NCBI RefSeq assembly: GCF_013694105.1
Contig: NZ_JACEFG010000001.1
Span: 620,001-684,000, forward strand
From: Halobacillus locisalis
Lineage (GTDB): Bacteria; Bacillota; Bacilli; Bacillales; Halobacillaceae
Direction: 5' to 3'
DNA length: 64,000 nt
In this document: piece by piece, positions 62,520 through 64,000 of the stretch
Layout of the letters: each line of letters starts with the position of its first letter
Position numbering within the stretch: the stretch's first letter is position 1
Made by a program: the position numbers and the translations under genes
Notes under the pieces: model-generated
The model's input: the letters and a program-made list of their open reading frames with translations, nothing else
Databases searched by the model: none
Told to the model about the DNA's origin: nothing

Positions 62520-63875
62520 TTAGTGGTTCGTTAACGTTGGTAGATAGTAGTCTTGAATAAACGTAGTTTTGGTGTCCCCTTGCTTGAACCGATCGTGAGT
62601 AATGATTCGCTTCAGCATGGTCAGATTGGTTTTGATTCCTTCTATTTCGTATGAGTGAATGGCCCGAGACATAAGCTCGATCGCTTCATCTCTCGTATTG
62701 GCATGTACGACAAGCTTTGCGATCATCGGATCGTAAAATGGTGTCACTTCTGATGTCCCGTGAACCGCCAGTTCATGACGAATGCCTTCGCCTTCAGGAA
62801 GTTTCAATTTCGTCAACTGACCGGGAGACGGGTAGAACGTATTGGGGTCTTCTGCGTAAATGCGTACTTCAATCGCATGGCCTTGAATAGATAAGTCCTT
62901 TTGTTCGATCGTCAATGCTTCTCCGTAAGCGACAAGAAGCTGTTGTTCAACTAGGTCCACTCCCGTGATTTCTTCTGTAACGGGGTGCTCCACTTGCAGG
63001 CGCGTATTCATTTCAAGGAAGTAATAATCCTCTTGGTCGTCTACAAGAAATTCAATGGTTCCCGCATTTGTGTAATTCAAAGTTTCAACGGCTTTCATAG
63101 CACTTTCGCCCATTTCCTTCCTTGTTTGTTCAGAAAGAACAGGAGACGGGGCTTCCTCCACGACTTTTTGATGCCTTCTTTGAATAGAACATTCACGTTC
63201 GAATAAGTAGACTCGATTGCCGTGTTCATCCGCCAATACTTGAATTTCAATGTGTCTAGGGTTCTCAATCAGCTTCTCGATGAACATGCTTCCGTTTCCA
63301 AAGAAGGCTTTCGCCCGCTTCGAGTTGCCTTCAAACGCTTTTTCCAGTTCTTCGTCATTGAAAACGGCCTGCATACCGATGCCACCACCACCAGCGGAAG
63401 CCTTCAACATGACTGGATATCCAAACGATTGAGCAAACTCCTTCGCTTCTTCACTTGACGCCACCGCTTCTTCCGTACCGGGAATAATCGGGACGCCTGC
63501 CTTTTTCATTTCTTTCCTGGCTTCGATTTTGTCACCCATCTTCGAAATGACGTCTGCACGTGGACCGATGAAGGTGATGCCCTCGTCCTCGATCCGCTTA
63601 GCAAAGTCGGTATTCTCACTTAGTAACCCATAGCCAGGATGAATCGCTTCTGCTCCTGACTCTTTGGCGACGCTTACAATTTTGTCGATATTCAAATACG
63701 ATTCATTCACACGGGGCTTCCCGATCAAATAACTCTCATCTGCCATCGCTACATAAGGTGCACCTTGATCCGCTTCTGAATAAATCGCAACCGTGGTGAT
63801 GTTAAGGCGCTTGCACGTGCGAATAATACGCGCAGCAATCTCTCCACGGTTCGCAATTAAGATTTTTTTGAACAT
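62520..63875 (-). CDS. yngH: Biotin carboxylase subunit
   Basis: A 451-residue ATP-grasp enzyme carboxylating biotin. IANRGEIAARIIRT at the start, the glycine-rich KASAGGGGIGM near residue 160, RDCSIQRRHQKVVEEAPSP-like block (here ECSIQRRHQK) near 228 and FLEMNTRLQVEHPVTE near 284 are all intact. Together with the carrier and the transferase it forms the three-part carboxylase. AAAGGGG (63882-63888 on the minus strand) precedes the ATG. Confidence 0.93.
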   Translation of the reverse strand: MFKKILIANRGEIAARIIRTCKRLNITTVAIYSEADQGAPYVAMADESYLIGKPRVNESYLNIDKIVSVAKESGAEAIHPGYGLLSENTDFAKRIEDEGITFIGPRADVISKMGDKIEARKEMKKAGVPIIPGTEEAVASSEEAKEFAQSFGYPVMLKASAGGGGIGMQAVFNDEELEKAFEGNSKRAKAFFGNGSMFIEKLIENPRHIEIQVLADEHGNRVYLFERECSIQRRHQKVVEEAPSPVLSEQTRKEMGESAMKAVETLNYTNAGTIEFLVDDQEDYYFLEMNTRLQVEHPVTEEITGVDLVEQQLLVAYGEALTIEQKDLSIQGHAIEVRIYAEDPNTFYPSPGQLTKLKLPEGEGIRHELAVHGTSEVTPFYDPMIAKLVVHANTRDEAIELMSRAIHSYEIEGIKTNLTMLKRIITHDRFKQGDTKTTFIQDYYLPTLTNH

Positions 63876-63890
63876 AACAATTCGCCCCTT

Positions 63891-64000
63891 TCATGAACGG
63901 TGGGTATTTAATAACTCTAATGCATTCTCTCGTAGACGGAACTTCTGGATCTTTCCGCTAGCGGTCATTGGGTATTCATCCGTGAAGTGGATATAGCGCG
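63891..64000 (-). CDS. yngI: C-terminal end of an AMP-forming acyl-CoA ligase, 5' part outside window
   Basis: Only the last 35 codons are inside the window. They encode [20 protein letters not shown], the typical end of a fatty acyl-CoA ligase with the catalytic Lys in SGKIQK. The stop (63891-63893) lies 15 nt before the biotin carboxylase start, overlapping its ribosome site region, so it heads or continues the same operon. The position matches yngI in B. subtilis. Confidence 0.85.
   Translation of the reverse strand, partial: RYIHFTDEYPMTASGKIQKFRLRENALELLNTHRS

Noticed and set aside
1-64000. CRISPR array, phage defence island or biosynthetic cluster
   Set aside because: No regularly spaced direct repeats, cas genes, restriction-modification or toxin-antitoxin pairs were seen. 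The only secondary-metabolite genes are bpsAB, and DynA is the only protein with a known link to phage tolerance.

Overview
The window looks like the chromosome of a low-to-mid GC, endospore-forming member of the Bacillaceae. Supporting evidence: a SpoVIF-like sporulation gene, a YjcZ-like sporulation peptide, a floT-type flotillin, the two-headed dynamin DynA, the bpsA-bpsB type III polyketide pair, a YkpA-type ABC-F protein, strong AGGAGG ribosome sites and many TTG/GTG starts. The gene set would suit a Halobacillus/Pontibacillus-type bacterium, but that genus call is inference. No rRNA, tRNA, CRISPR array, complete prophage or insertion sequence was seen.

Layout. 1-7.5 kb: end of a ypwA-type carboxypeptidase, a lipoprotein, an SDR, a CheX-like protein, bpsAB, a Fur-box-controlled small membrane protein, an RNase HI-like protein, a queuosine precursor transporter and a cold shock gene with a structured leader. 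7.7-14.5 kb: one-carbon and nucleotide genes (fhs, HD hydrolase, thymidylate synthase, dihydrofolate reductase, mobA), then two tandem tatA genes and tatC. 14.6-21.6 kb: yozE, sbcDC, ung, a YqfQ/VrrA-like protein and an msrAB fusion. 21.8-31.5 kb: a TetR regulator with an AbrB-type membrane protein, and a mix of hydrolases, ferredoxin, acylphosphatase and oxidoreductases. 31.6-41.2 kb: dynA, a Cu/Zn-SOD-like protein, a second cold shock gene followed by ydjO, a DUF2252 protein, the ABC-F gene, a long non-coding inverted-repeat element and a LysM/3D cell-wall protein. 41.3-52.6 kb: oxidoreductases, a winged-helix regulator, CvfB, a second MsrB, a Fur-box nitroreductase, an exonuclease with BRCT domain, an AadK-like nucleotidyltransferase, a secreted beta-propeller protein and spoVIF. 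52.6-53.8 kb: a gene-poor AT-rich stretch with a decayed reading frame. 53.8-64 kb: a glycosyltransferase, floT, an acetyl-CoA-synthetase-like ligase, and, converging on it, a leucine/isovalerate degradation operon (methylcrotonyl-CoA carboxylase, methylglutaconyl-CoA hydratase, HMG-CoA lyase).

The most interesting signals are non-coding. Both cold shock genes have leaders with the same interleaved A-B-A'-B' pairing pattern ending in a U-tract. A 21-nt core occurs three times in 11 kb, followed each time by a variable spacer and an A-rich CAA motif. A long imperfect inverted repeat sits between two near-identical terminators. Two good Fur boxes overlap sigma-A-type promoters in front of genes with no established iron role. 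No single gene cluster stood out as a new multi-gene system.
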